Assembly (NCBI GenBank): GCA_016302585.1
Contig: JAEDNI010000024.1
Coordinates: 1-27,249 of the forward strand
Reading direction: 5' to 3'
Length of the DNA stretch: 27,249 nt
From: Paludibacteraceae bacterium
GTDB lineage: Bacteria > Bacteroidota > Bacteroidia > Bacteroidales > Paludibacteraceae
Shown: positions 19,401-25,975 of the stretch, piece by piece
Numbering within the stretch: the first letter of the stretch is position 1
Layout of the letters: every line of letters begins with the position of its first letter
The notes under the pieces: generated by a model
Database searches by the model: none
The model's input: the letters and a program-made list of their open reading frames with translations, nothing else
Told to the model about the DNA's origin: nothing
Translations under genes and position numbers: made by a program

Positions 19401-20592
19401 TCTTTATCGTTACTTCTTCTTCAAACTCATAATTATTCCCGTCAGTTACGGAGCCTGTTCCGCCGTTTCCGTTATAAGTCACGGTATAGGTCTCAGCAGA
19501 ACAACTCGGACTAGTGGTGTAGGTTGCGGTCATTGTACCTTGCTTGAAGAAATAGGGAGATGTACCATTGCTGAACATTCCTGCAGAGGTTTGATAGCAA
19601 ATCAAATTCTTTTGAGTTTCAGTATTACGTTGTTTGCTAGTCATGGTTATCTGTCCGTTAGATGAATTAACCGAACATGCCCATGCAGTATAATTGTCTT
19701 TGGTGTCTCTCAATTGCATCTTACGATCATTTGAAGTTCCGTCTCCTGTATTTCCATTGACACCAAGATATTTGTTCTTCTCAGCATTATAGACAAACCA
19801 ATATCCGCTATATGTTCCTGTGCCTTGTTCAAAGGTCCAGATACAACTCCAGTCTTTACAAGTTGCGGTTGTATTTCCTATTTCCCATGATGTGGTATTC
19901 AAACGGGATTTATCTGCATCAATATCATTATTGATGACATTGGCTGTTGTATTATAGCTGCTACAAAGCATATAGTTCTCGCCATCCACAGGGCTGGTTG
20001 TTCCTGTCACCTTGGTAAATGTGGCACTTACGGTGCTATACAATGCATACACGGTTGTTACACCATCAGGTATTCCCTCGCCCAGGGAATAAATGGTGGT
20101 GGGTTTGGTGGTAGAGTTGTGCTCACTGGTCACCCATCCCTCAAACTTGTAGCCATCTACTAACGGAGACGGTGTTGGAAAACTTGCCTCGCTACTTGTT
20201 CCTTTGGGCGATGTAACACATGCTGGAACATTGAAATTCACTGAGTGAGAAGTCGCAGCTTTGCACTCTATAAAAACCCATACATCATCGCGATCCGGCA
20301 TGGTAAATGAATATTTATTGTGCCCTATGCACGAGATAGCCTCCTTGCTATCTTCCCAATGATATACACCATATTTATAATCCCCTTCCACTGTCTCAGG
20401 ACAATAATATCCAGGATCTGGTGTGACCGTAAATGTGATTGTTGAACCAGCAGTATATGTGCCTTCTGTTAAAGTCGTAGTGCAATTAGTAGCTGTAATA
20501 TAATATATCTCTGCCCCCCACATTTCTCCTACTCCAACTACTGCGAGCAACAAAACCATCAAATATATCTTAACGTTTTTCATAATCTTCAT
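13444..20592 (-). CDS. Giant secreted InlB B-repeat protein with T9SS-like C-terminus
   Basis: Predicted cell-surface or secreted adhesin of 2382 residues. The signal peptide (NVKIYLMVLLLAVVGVGEMWG) is followed by at least six Listeria-Bacteroides (InlB B, Flg_new) repeats. Each runs from a VTYNGNGGTG-like strand to FVGW and an AVW/AVY end, for example YNFVGW, WVFVGWQ, WSFVGWS and YVFVGW. Between them lie lectin-like blocks (GENYMLCSS, GAEYVIVKRHA, YWRLYNKTLGKYLNV). Two related blocks, GRHLPTKFVIATK near residue 1082 and GRVLPNHFVIAAK near 1569, indicate an internal duplication of roughly 150 residues. The last 35 residues (KFIYNDKMYILRNGILYDA, then TGKKVREI) resemble Bacteroidetes type IX secretion sorting domains. 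Composition is high in Thr, Ser, Asn and Gly. An alternative start three codons in (20583) is equally good. Ligand unknown. Confidence 0.85.
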   Translation of the reverse strand: MKIMKNVKIYLMVLLLAVVGVGEMWGAEIYYITATNCTTTLTEGTYTAGSTITFTVTPDPGYYCPETVEGDYKYGVYHWEDSKEAISCIGHNKYSFTMPDRDDVWVFIECKAATSHSVNFNVPACVTSPKGTSSEASFPTPSPLVDGYKFEGWVTSEHNSTTKPTTIYSLGEGIPDGVTTVYALYSTVSATFTKVTGTTSPVDGENYMLCSSYNTTANVINNDIDADKSRLNTTSWEIGNTTATCKDWSCIWTFEQGTGTYSGYWFVYNAEKNKYLGVNGNTGDGTSNDRKMQLRDTKDNYTAWACSVNSSNGQITMTSKQRNTETQKNLICYQTSAGMFSNGTSPYFFKQGTMTATYTTSPSCSAETYTVTYNGNGGTGSVTDGNNYEFEEEVTIKSNTGPGFTKAGYNFVGWKANVDIVNASTSATITAGTLIAAGTTFTMPSSNVVFTAQWVTKEYLYGSSCEPLENITVTYNDAGTTWTRDYGVGTPLTVDSEVGSKGCTNWVFVGWQRGSAVANNSTSYTPVHNFTATAGDDEAVFYAVYDSVGTDWISALNISELKSGAEYVIVKRHADNNHRALSTTVANTNYLTGTRLETDCETIKDASNNNRYKLKVTPTTDMKWEASYVGGYWRLYNKTLGKYLNVNSSNYAFTAATYDEFTAADGHNNSEIKIQDRGDSKYLYWYNSGPYWEGYGSAGVFGMHTNVQKFTSTPPCSPRSVTFHGNGGTVSDGVNSGAKLVVTEASRDAGITTPTATFTDCNGKSWSFVGWSDEEIDVTRVPVLTTDLLNDGGGNKHHDISADNEEYWAVYTNQGAPETKYGKITFTQTDFSGVYTTGAKTKTVGGNDFEFSYARMGMASGIGIQFEAGTGVIQNTTSLGKVNYISFRGVWSGDENLSKLKIYVGETADAITTEVTSAAFQAAGDSLTYYPSANYPYVKIMSASQYVAVGSITIGFGLGTKVWATTPDCSTITLTGTPRITSYAGKTVKGVTALTVNAKQLKASTPLSFAAYNVADDTPNSHFGFVGSVSALADGTVTDQTIIVTYTPAGDATTDGIEEVYFKATALADDNVTTTESNKQSGYGRHLPTKFVIATKVGDKWYGMPNNLATTSYGTRALIPIVVDNATSPTTATVYTSTTDYLAWNLDVAGTGTARYINKGDHLFFSSPINSNRNLAGDAGGLRNSAVALTNSSYEAFAWSPTTTDLGNYTLKNGYATTYYIATDGSVNWTTSTTGANVRFLIIDEQPAPTITWYNDMLDADHATNKAENGVVTLPTGEDPLCCDAARDVLTFDGWVTTTWSGYKTTGFTKVNNGDAATANTTYYAVFKTGDNKYFTKCPTIVTVTYTANGGTGSDVVESYPITSSSGTSVTLKDVTANGGTIGFSKDGYVFVGWTTSSNYGSEFKYAGNTVTVKEVDNTNYGNLTLSAVWVGELTITGDVHLTSTYTSAARSEANTVYTTANPNNLITFSIADVPASVGFKLRTSYLTSGDASQDKNTCPFRLCNDGSSNYNIVDGSNLNVATGDYRQTYAIGYKPGVTGGTNGTTETYKLKMELINSGGDKIFDTKTLTLYGRVLPNHFVIAAKINGQWCALPADIATSSGSAIANAYPITVDNQTTPTVATAAPKTALYSGTVRAHNDHRGGIRLTTVTGDGNDGQLQATRSDNAYLWRTTSDCTTGMQEWYLVSSNFSQYEVRLDGTLKRSNAGGEDAGDDSGNAVDRQLCVSGSQILFGKTLAKTMYILPVTEEFDPVEIQVVTWRSNAVQFMYFGNPAYTAEVEIEGVNKASAQALGSALKIDHGVYEIAVSDLMSNPNKQMHIIIKNGGSEIGRKAVTIPLMTNSATTVNAARTAASINKDDCSGLDLVVLGNVLTADDATAHAFNSVTVYGGAKLSVTGNLTTKKMYLRAGNVTAGTKGTTPVTSYSYVYPQVYVGSSSTLTINENIINFDYLTNYDQYFGVAFPHTLTIDKNNIFYPEDIYGSAAKTGSYLLRVFDSQIRATSGAVDDVWVDVETGSTAMPKQTMTTRGLGYYVLLPPRKVSVNGVTNTRQKYGIQRMKLSVANAAALTTAENSDATIAVTAYSASSIVNTGWWMLGNPYMASLGTGTGDADRVGGASITVGSIGTNAQGQYEWKSSSVRYVTVPDDGAGDTYDQRRVIDYDFPAFKPFYVQVGASGDVTFSYASRNTAAPARISSNNMPQEINVAVALSTATYGDTTYLLVGDGFSDEYEIGDDLMKMPHANVSLFTIGSTYDLFANALNKQSAENGVPVGYTAPSAGYYLFSHVENAESAWLEHLWLEDKETGAKVDLLDAPYEFETTAGTNKTRFVLFAVLKKNSETPTDIGGTGEEIDKPIKFIYNDKMYILRNGILYDATGKKVREINK

Positions 20593-20630
20593 TCTTTAAA
20601 AATTAAACATTCAACATTAATCATTCAATT

Positions 20631-23600
20631 TTATTGCTCTTGTCTGTAGATTGCTACAAACGTAACATTTCCTGTTATCGTCGGTGAACCGGCTACATCC
20701 GTAAACAGTCCGGCTGGAGCACTCGTCTGCGAGGAGATACTCAACGCACCCGGGTCATTGGCTTCTACAGCCCATCCCACAAACTCTGCGTCGCATCCAT
20801 TGGGATCAGTTGTCAAATCAGCCGGTGCACTGGGCACACTCGCTACTTTGCCTCCTTCTGCAACATTACTATCCGTCCTTACTATCGACCCATTTGCTTT
20901 CCACGTTACCGTATAGGTGATGGCTTCCCATTTTGCATAATACTGTTTGTTGCCAAATTCGCTCGCTCCGATGCTATATACTCGTTCTCCCTCGAAAGTA
21001 GAAGAGGCGTACCACCCTTGGAACGTCGCGTGATCTTTTGTCACATTCGTCGGTAGAGTAGCACCCGTGCCATAGACGTAACTCGTCACGTTATCGGCAT
21101 TGATGGAACCTCCGTTGGTGGTCAGTGTAACCCTATAGGTTGCCTCCGTCCAGAAAGGATAGAACGTCTGTGCTGCATTGGTGGTATAACTATCTCCAAG
21201 GTCATATGCATTGCTTCCACCATCACTCGTCGCCCAGCCGGTTTGTTTATAACCGGTACGCGTAAAGACAGCGCTATTGGGCAAAACGAAATAAACGCCG
21301 CAAGTCTTGGTCTCACTTTCTCTTGTTCCCGAACCGCCTGTTCCGGCAGCGTAACTGATGGTATAGGTTGGAGTGGAATAAGTACCATAATCATATGGAC
21401 TGTCTCCATTTTGAGGCCCCCAACCTGTAATAGAGATACTATTATTGCTGGTTACGGTGATGTTGCTGGTTTGATTCCATTTTTTGTCCCACGCAGCTTT
21501 ATAATGGTTTGCAGAGTTCGTCAAGTCACTTGCAGTTGTATTTGAATTTAAACGAACTGCATTTATCTTCACGCCGTTCCATTGCGGGATTTCTGCATAT
21601 GAGCCGCAGTCATCAGCTGTGATAAAATCAGTAAATCCTTCACCATAGATCGTTTCACCTTCTTTGCGGAAATAGTAGAAAGCAAACTTAGCCCCTCCGG
21701 TATTCCACACTCCTGGAGTTAAGTATATGGTCTTTCGCGGATAGGTGACACTGATCTCAGGTTCACCCAGTTTGCTGCTACTTCCACTGGTACTATATTC
21801 CATATTGATGGTGAATGTACCGCCCAAACCGGCAGCAATAGTCAAGTAGCCTTGAGAAGTAGAGCAAACCCAGTTAGACACATCTTCATTGATTGTTCCT
21901 TTATTGCCATAATAGTCGTTGTCTGCATGGAACTTGAATGCATGGTTACCTGCCGCCAGATTTATTTGGCACGTTCCGGCTTGCGTATCACCTATACGGG
22001 TGAAGTTATATGTTGTTGTGCCATCTGTGTAACATTCCAGCACATACACTTTCACTTGGAAACCATTCGAAGCGGTAGAGCAAGTTGCACCTGTGCTTAC
22101 AACGCAACGATACGAACCACTGTCATCTTTATCGCAATTCGATTTGGTGTATGTTGCCGATGTCGCACCCGCAATATCATTCCAAGTGCTGTTGTAGTAT
22201 TTCTGCCACTGATAACCGGTAATGCCAGTAGTAATCTCTTGGTCACTTCCGTCGTATGGAGTCGCAGTCAAACTAATGGCCTCTCCGCCAAACCGATCCC
22301 ATCTACCGCTAATATTCACATGGTCTGGAGCGACACAAGCCTGGCAAGTGGTAAGATATTGCGAATAAGTTGGAGAACCGGTGGTCTTTTGAATATATAT
22401 GTAGAAAGGATATGCTGATGAATATTTTAGACTCCAAGTATATAGTTTGAATACTCCGCTATAATACTCCAAATCGCTTCCGTTATTCAGCCTAAAACAA
22501 TTCGTATTAGTGTAAATATTATTGGAACCTGTTGTTCCTCCGTCATCCGCAGAAATAGTCCACTCGTCATATGTTTGATTTAGACCAAGATTTGTGTTAT
22601 TAGCTAGAGCATTAGTACTTAAATATGCACCACCGCTTGTCTTGAATTTCCATTTAGAACCGCTTTTTACTGCTATCCAGCGCAAGTCGGTATTACTATT
22701 TGTAATTTCGTCATTTGCAGTGCATGAAGTCGCTCCGGGTGTGTTATTGATGGCGAAATCTGAATAGTACTGAACAAGCATTACCGTCGCACCGTCTGTT
22801 AATTGGCTCGTGCTGGTGATGCGGGTCCATGTATTTGGCACAGGAGTAAGTGATAATGTCTCTTTTGCAAAAACAGCATGATAAGTTACCGGCCCACTTA
22901 CATTTGGCATTGCAGAACCTGATGTATAAATCGTTTTGGCACTGACGTCATCTAACTTCCCACTCCACGGAGTTGGTGTCCAACCCACAAAGGTTGTACT
23001 TGTTCCATCACAACTACTCGGATTACTTGGAAATTCCGGTTTAGAGCCGTTGGCAACGAGTGTGGTCATATATTCAGAACCATTATTTATCCACGTAACC
23101 ATTGAAGCTGCGTTCACGGTCATGCTGAGGTTTACTTCTACATTCGAAGCTAAACCTCCTCCGCTAATGGTCACTTTACCGTTCTTCGCACCGGCTGTAG
23201 ATGTACTCGGAGGAGTAACGGTTAAAATCGTTGCATCCAAAGTTCCGTTTACGTTTTGTGATGTCGGTGTTACAGAATAACCACCAGTCGCACTGATTGT
23301 GAGAGAACCTTTCGTGAGGTTTGCTCCTGTAATACTAATTGTTTTATTTTCCTGGCTTGATCCTTGCAATACCGTCCCCCAGTCCAAACTCGTCGGATTC
23401 GGAGTAACAGACGGAGTACTTCCACCACCTTCTTCATAAGTAATAGATATCTCTTGTAAATACAATGCACGCGAACCGGATGAAAAAGCTATAACTATAT
23501 TACCGGTATTGCTAATTGTACCGGTTGAAATTGCAGTTGGTGTTGATGTTGGGCCTTCAGTTGCAGTCGCACTCTTTACTATGCTTCCACCAACTGATAT

Positions 23601-24173
23601 TGAAACTTTATGATCACCACTATAGCTAGATGCTTTGACCGAAACCTTCGTAATAGTGTAAGAAGCAAATGCGCCACATGTAAAAGTAGGCGTTTCAACA
23701 TTATTCCTTGATCCAAATTGGATACTTGAATTTAATGAACCAAGATATTTCGCAGTCCCACGGTCATATGACCAACTAACGCCATTAAGAGTAGCTTCAC
23801 CACTATTATTACCTGGAGAACTATTATTACTACTAAATTGCCATTGATCTCCAGACGCGAAAGTCCAGGTATAAGTAGTAGAAACTCCCCACACATTTCC
23901 GCTGCCGATGGTGAAGATTAAGGTTAAGACTACTGCAAAACGCATAAAGGAATTTACTTGCAATTTTGCATCCAATCCCGACGGTGAGCCGTGAAGCGAT
24001 TGAGGCGCACCGAGGATGTCCTGTGAACATCCAAAGGAGTAAATGCGCCGCGTGAGTTTCCCGAGGAAACATAGAACTCCTCTTGTCAACCGACAGTCAT
24101 GGCTAACGTCACTACTCTGTGAGTTCGCTCCCCAACTCCACAGAGCCTTCAAATAAGTAATTAAATTTTTCAT
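20631..24173 (-). CDS. Large secreted InlB B-repeat and Ig-like protein
   Basis: First gene of the surface-protein operon, 1180 codons. A clear signal peptide, MRFAVVLTLIFTIGSGNVWG, starts only at residue 77 (ATG at 23945-23943), so the exported protein is probably the 1104-residue product. The first 76 codons cover hairpin-rich DNA. Then come a beta-sandwich with a W-rich start (TYTWTFASGDQWQF), an Ig-like or BACON-like domain (NPTSLDWGTVLQGSSQ), an InlB repeat (TFVGWTPTPWSG), a lectin-like block (about 470-580), an Ig domain (GYQWQKYYN, DSGSYRCVVS), and three closing InlB repeats (KQTGWATS, FQGWYAS, EFVGWAVE). It stops 38 bases before the next gene without the C-terminal sorting module seen there. 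Function is inferred to be adhesion or glycan binding. No consensus promoter was found upstream. Confidence 0.8.
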   Translation of the reverse strand: MKNLITYLKALWSWGANSQSSDVSHDCRLTRGVLCFLGKLTRRIYSFGCSQDILGAPQSLHGSPSGLDAKLQVNSFMRFAVVLTLIFTIGSGNVWGVSTTYTWTFASGDQWQFSSNNSSPGNNSGEATLNGVSWSYDRGTAKYLGSLNSSIQFGSRNNVETPTFTCGAFASYTITKVSVKASSYSGDHKVSISVGGSIVKSATATEGPTSTPTAISTGTISNTGNIVIAFSSGSRALYLQEISITYEEGGGSTPSVTPNPTSLDWGTVLQGSSQENKTISITGANLTKGSLTISATGGYSVTPTSQNVNGTLDATILTVTPPSTSTAGAKNGKVTISGGGLASNVEVNLSMTVNAASMVTWINNGSEYMTTLVANGSKPEFPSNPSSCDGTSTTFVGWTPTPWSGKLDDVSAKTIYTSGSAMPNVSGPVTYHAVFAKETLSLTPVPNTWTRITSTSQLTDGATVMLVQYYSDFAINNTPGATSCTANDEITNSNTDLRWIAVKSGSKWKFKTSGGAYLSTNALANNTNLGLNQTYDEWTISADDGGTTGSNNIYTNTNCFRLNNGSDLEYYSGVFKLYTWSLKYSSAYPFYIYIQKTTGSPTYSQYLTTCQACVAPDHVNISGRWDRFGGEAISLTATPYDGSDQEITTGITGYQWQKYYNSTWNDIAGATSATYTKSNCDKDDSGSYRCVVSTGATCSTASNGFQVKVYVLECYTDGTTTYNFTRIGDTQAGTCQINLAAGNHAFKFHADNDYYGNKGTINEDVSNWVCSTSQGYLTIAAGLGGTFTINMEYSTSGSSSKLGEPEISVTYPRKTIYLTPGVWNTGGAKFAFYYFRKEGETIYGEGFTDFITADDCGSYAEIPQWNGVKINAVRLNSNTTASDLTNSANHYKAAWDKKWNQTSNITVTSNNSISITGWGPQNGDSPYDYGTYSTPTYTISYAAGTGGSGTRESETKTCGVYFVLPNSAVFTRTGYKQTGWATSDGGSNAYDLGDSYTTNAAQTFYPFWTEATYRVTLTTNGGSINADNVTSYVYGTGATLPTNVTKDHATFQGWYASSTFEGERVYSIGASEFGNKQYYAKWEAITYTVTWKANGSIVRTDSNVAEGGKVASVPSAPADLTTDPNGCDAEFVGWAVEANDPGALSISSQTSAPAGLFTDVAGSPTITGNVTFVAIYRQEQ
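23959..24145 (-). other. Hairpin-rich segment at the 5' end of the adhesin ORF
   Basis: Six perfect or near-perfect short stems follow one another: TGCA/TGCA (23959-23970), ACGG/CCGT (23981-23992), a nested stem GGCGCA/TGCGCC (24004-24009, 24044-24049) enclosing GGATGT/ACATCC (24014-24019, 24027-24032), GTTTCC/GGAAAC (24056-24061, 24065-24070), TGTC/GACA (24084-24087, 24092-24095) and CTCTGTGAGTT/AACTCCACAGAG (24115-24125, 24134-24145, one bulge). It lies entirely before the signal-peptide ATG. It may be a structured mRNA leader that happens to be open in frame, or a mobile or recombination element. A coding N-terminal extension cannot be excluded. Confidence 0.55.
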
Positions 24174-24184
24174 ATTATTTTGAT

Positions 24185-24269
24185 TTTTATATTATTTACT
24201 ATTTATAATGTACGCGTGTACACCTACACGCACAAAAAACGGTAACTCCGTTTAATAGTGGAATTACCG
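24185..24269. repeat. Half copy (3' half) of the cassette-spacer element, copy 1
   Basis: Matches the right half of the full elements at 25025-25201 and 25787-25950. It begins in the AT-rich middle (TTTATATTATTTACTAT), keeps the hairpin GCGTGTA-CACC-TACACGC and ends with the terminal repeat ATAGTGGAATTACCG (24269). The left half is missing; the adhesin ORF start lies there instead. Confidence 0.85.
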
Positions 24270-24271
24270 TT
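24234..24271 (-). terminator. Terminator of cassette 1 (in spacer copy 1)
   Basis: On the minus strand AACGGTAATTCC and GGAGTTACCGTT form a 12-position stem with one mismatch and a 10-base loop, followed by TTTTTT (24239-24234). It begins 25 bases after the stop of the 160-aa ORF. The same terminator ends cassettes 2 and 3. Confidence 0.85.
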
Positions 24272-24296
24272 TGTGTTGAAATATACTTCTATAAAC

Positions 24297-24779
24297 CTAT
24301 TTGTCAGAGAAGAAATCCAAGAATATGTCTATCATTTTATCATGATAAGGATTGTCCTTGCGCAAAATGATGCCATAGAAATACTCTACATTCTCTTCAA
24401 TATTAGAATATGTATTTAATGTAAAGTTCTCCGCCCCTTCTGTCTTATTGAACCACAGCTTAAAAAGTCGTGCACGGGCGGCTTGTTTGCTATCGGAAGG
24501 AGAACAAATATACAACATCGCATCTATAGCAGAGTGTGAGAAGAAATTAGCAATAATTGCTATGACTGTCTGATAGACGAGCGGATCCTCTCCTGCTGTT
24601 TCTGACTCGTTAACCAAGTACAGATAGTATCCATTCTCCGTAAGGATAAAGATATCATTAACAAGTCCCACCCAATAGTGTACACCATTTTGCGTACAAA
24701 ATCGGACGGACATCTCATCAACCTGCGTAACCTTGTAGGGCGATGTTTGGTTTATTTCCTCTGCGGACAAGAAGTTCAC
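24297..24779 (-). CDS. DUF6169-like protein, candidate toxin partner of cassette 1
   Basis: A 160-residue soluble protein starting with GTG (24779-24777). There is no signal peptide; one hydrophobic stretch (VYQTVIAIIANFF) looks like a buried helix. The segment MLYICSPSDSKQAARARLF followed by KLWFN, and an N-terminal SPYKVTQVDEMSVRF, recall Bacteroidetes proteins grouped as DUF6169, named from memory and unverified. Function is unknown. The preceding 39-aa ORF ends one base before this start (TAA-c-GTG), the same layout as the toxin-antitoxin pair in the next cassette. Position, promoter and terminator are shared with two recognisable toxin-antitoxin cassettes, so a toxin-like role is a reasonable inference, though the sequence shows no nuclease or known toxin motif. 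Confidence 0.75.
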   Translation of the reverse strand: MNFLSAEEINQTSPYKVTQVDEMSVRFCTQNGVHYWVGLVNDIFILTENGYYLYLVNESETAGEDPLVYQTVIAIIANFFSHSAIDAMLYICSPSDSKQAARARLFKLWFNKTEGAENFTLNTYSNIEENVEYFYGIILRKDNPYHDKMIDIFLDFFSDK

Positions 24780-24780
24780 G

Positions 24781-24900
24781 TTACCACTCCATTTTTGTCA
24801 TTCGTTGACGCATCTGCTCCTCTACTGCCGTTTTGATTGCGATGAGGCGATTGCGAGCTGAACGTTTTTCTTCCGCAGTACGATACTTTACTGCTTCCAT
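24781..24900 (-). CDS. 39-aa basic helical protein, candidate antitoxin of cassette 1
   Basis: A very short ORF, MEAVKYRTAEEKRSARNRL and onward to TKMEW, predicted to be one charged helix. The start is set at ATG 24900-24898 because the longer in-frame start at 24978 lies upstream of the -7 box (24936-24943). Its leader is similar to that of the cassette 3 antitoxin (…TTTGAGA.TATG). It ends one base before the DUF6169-like start, which implies translational coupling. By analogy with the 53-aa and 51-aa first genes of cassettes 2 and 3 it would be the antitoxin, but no family is recognised. Confidence 0.6.
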   Translation of the reverse strand: MEAVKYRTAEEKRSARNRLIAIKTAVEEQMRQRMTKMEW

Positions 24901-24935
24901 ATTCTCAAAATTTTGTTGTTTATGATTTTGCGCTG

Positions 24936-24966
24936 CAAAATTACTACAAAAATTTGATATATGCAA
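24936..24966 (-). promoter_or_regulatory. Promoter of cassette 1
   Basis: Minus strand: TTG (24966-24964), 20-bp spacer, TAATTTTG (24943-24936). The TTGCATATAT start of the spacer is shared with the promoters of cassettes 2 and 3. Confidence 0.75.
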
Positions 24967-25024
24967 GTATTTCTGCAAAAAACGTTCAGATTCTTAGCTT
25001 TTGCACGATTATTTCTTGCATTTT

Positions 25025-25201
25025 TGGTAATTCCACTATGTCAAAGATCAATTATCCAATGTTTTAAGTGTCAGGATCGAACACTATATTTTCATTGTAT
25101 TTTGTATTTTATATTATTTACTATTATTCCATAAGGTGCGCCCGCGCGTGTACACCTACACGCACAAAAAACGGCAACTCCGTTTAATAGTGGAATTACC
25201 G
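25025..25201. repeat. Cassette-spacer element with terminal inverted repeats, copy 2
   Basis: A complete 177-bp element. The left end (T)GGTAATTCCACTAT is the inverse of the right end ATAGTGGAATTACC(G). Its first 78 bases are identical to copy 3 and differ from copy 4 at one base. Inside are AGTGT/ACACT and GCGTGTA/TACACGC stems, an AT-rich centre and the cassette 2 terminator at the right end. T runs flank both ends. No GTTRRRY/RYYYAAC attC core sites were seen. Confidence 0.9.
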
Positions 25202-25203
25202 TT
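25166..25203 (-). terminator. Terminator of cassette 2 (in spacer copy 2)
   Basis: AACGGTAATTCC and GGAGTTGCCGTT on the minus strand, a 10-base loop and a T run (25171-25166). One arm differs from the other copies (GGCAACTCC instead of GGTAACTCC on the plus strand). The toxin stop codon is 23 bases upstream. Confidence 0.85.
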
Positions 25204-25226
25204 TGTTAGTTATGATACAGTGTTGA

Positions 25227-25526
25227 TTAAATCACTAAACTCTGAGGAATAATGCGCTGAATAATCACTACATTTCCTTCAATCGAATAGAGGATTGCCA
25301 TCTCTTTGTAGTTGATGCGCCTAACGTCATACCCATATTGAGCAGAAAAAGCTTTGTCGATCTGAATCGCATCAGCCCCAACCTTTAACGATTGTACTTT
25401 CTTGTTTAGCCCCTCTACGTAGCGCTTGGCTGTAAGCGGGGCGCGAAACTTAAAGATAATCGCAAAACGCAACTTGTCAACATCGCTTTGCGCTTTGGGG
25501 GTCGCAGTTATATCGAAGCGTTTCAT
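25227..25526 (-). CDS. RelE/ParE-superfamily toxin
   Basis: A 99-residue protein with the RelE/ParE layout: a short first strand (MKRFDITATPKAQSDVDKL), two helices (KRYVEGLNKKVQSL), and a strand-rich C-terminal half with DVRRINYKEMAILYSI and VVIIQRIIP. In the family the toxin cleaves mRNA on the ribosome (RelE) or poisons gyrase (ParE); which applies here is not visible. The ATG follows the 53-aa ORF stop with one base between (TAA-c-ATG), typical of coupled antitoxin-toxin genes. The lack of any signal peptide fits a cytoplasmic toxin. It is the second gene of cassette 2. Confidence 0.8.
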   Translation of the reverse strand: MKRFDITATPKAQSDVDKLRFAIIFKFRAPLTAKRYVEGLNKKVQSLKVGADAIQIDKAFSAQYGYDVRRINYKEMAILYSIEGNVVIIQRIIPQSLVI

Positions 25527-25527
25527 G

Positions 25528-25689
25528 TTATGCTTCTCGGATGTCGTTTAACCCATAATGACTTCCCAGATCTTTGCACAAATCTTCATAGACATCATCC
25601 CAAGGACGCATGGTCTGCGCTTCTCTATACACTTCGCGAATGCCGACCATCGGCATATCACTTCTTTCTCTTACTGGTGCTGCTAACAT
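25528..25689 (-). CDS. Putative antitoxin of the RelE/ParE pair
   Basis: A 53-residue acidic protein, MLAAPVRERSDMPMVGIREV and onward to SHYGLNDIREA. The start is set at ATG 25689-25687, just after the promoter; the longer frame from 25782 would begin inside the spacer-element side, upstream of the -7 box. The N-terminal half could form a short DNA-binding segment and the C-terminal WDDVYEDLCKDLG an amphipathic toxin-wrapping helix, as in other small antitoxins. No antitoxin family is recognised; the assignment rests on order and coupling. Confidence 0.65.
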   Translation of the reverse strand: MLAAPVRERSDMPMVGIREVYREAQTMRPWDDVYEDLCKDLGSHYGLNDIREA

Positions 25690-25718
25690 ATCTTTTGTTG
25701 TTTTAACCTTTGCGACTG

Positions 25719-25749
25719 CAAAGGTACAACTTTTTTTCGATATATGCAA
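25719..25749 (-). promoter_or_regulatory. Promoter of cassette 2
   Basis: Minus strand: TTG (25749-25747), 20-bp spacer, TACCTTTG (25726-25719). The spacer (TTGCATATATCGAAAAAAAG) is close to those of cassettes 1 and 3. Confidence 0.8.
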
Positions 25750-25786
25750 ACAATTCGTGAGAAAAATACGTTTTGTACGCATTTTT

Positions 25787-25950
25787 CGGTAATTCCACTA
25801 TGTCAAAGATCAATTATCCAATGTTTTAAGTGTCAGGATCGAACACTATATTTTCATTGTATTTTATGTTATTTACTTGTTATTTATAAGGTACGCGTGT
25901 ACGCCTACACGCACAAAAAACGGTAACTCCGTTTAATAGTGGAATTACCG
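25787..25950. repeat. Cassette-spacer element with terminal inverted repeats, copy 3
   Basis: A complete 164-bp element with perfect 15-bp ends CGGTAATTCCACTAT and ATAGTGGAATTACCG, flanked by T runs on both sides (a possible TTT(T) target duplication). It is 13 bp shorter than copy 2, the difference lying in the AT-rich centre and just before the GCGTGTA hairpin. It separates cassettes 2 and 3. Confidence 0.9.
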
Positions 25951-25952
25951 TT
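25915..25952 (-). terminator. Terminator of cassette 3 (in spacer copy 3)
   Basis: Same 12-position stem, 10-base loop and T run as in copies 1 and 2, 24 bases past the VapC-type stop codon. Confidence 0.85.
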
Positions 25953-25975
25953 TTATAACTATAATATGATGTTGA

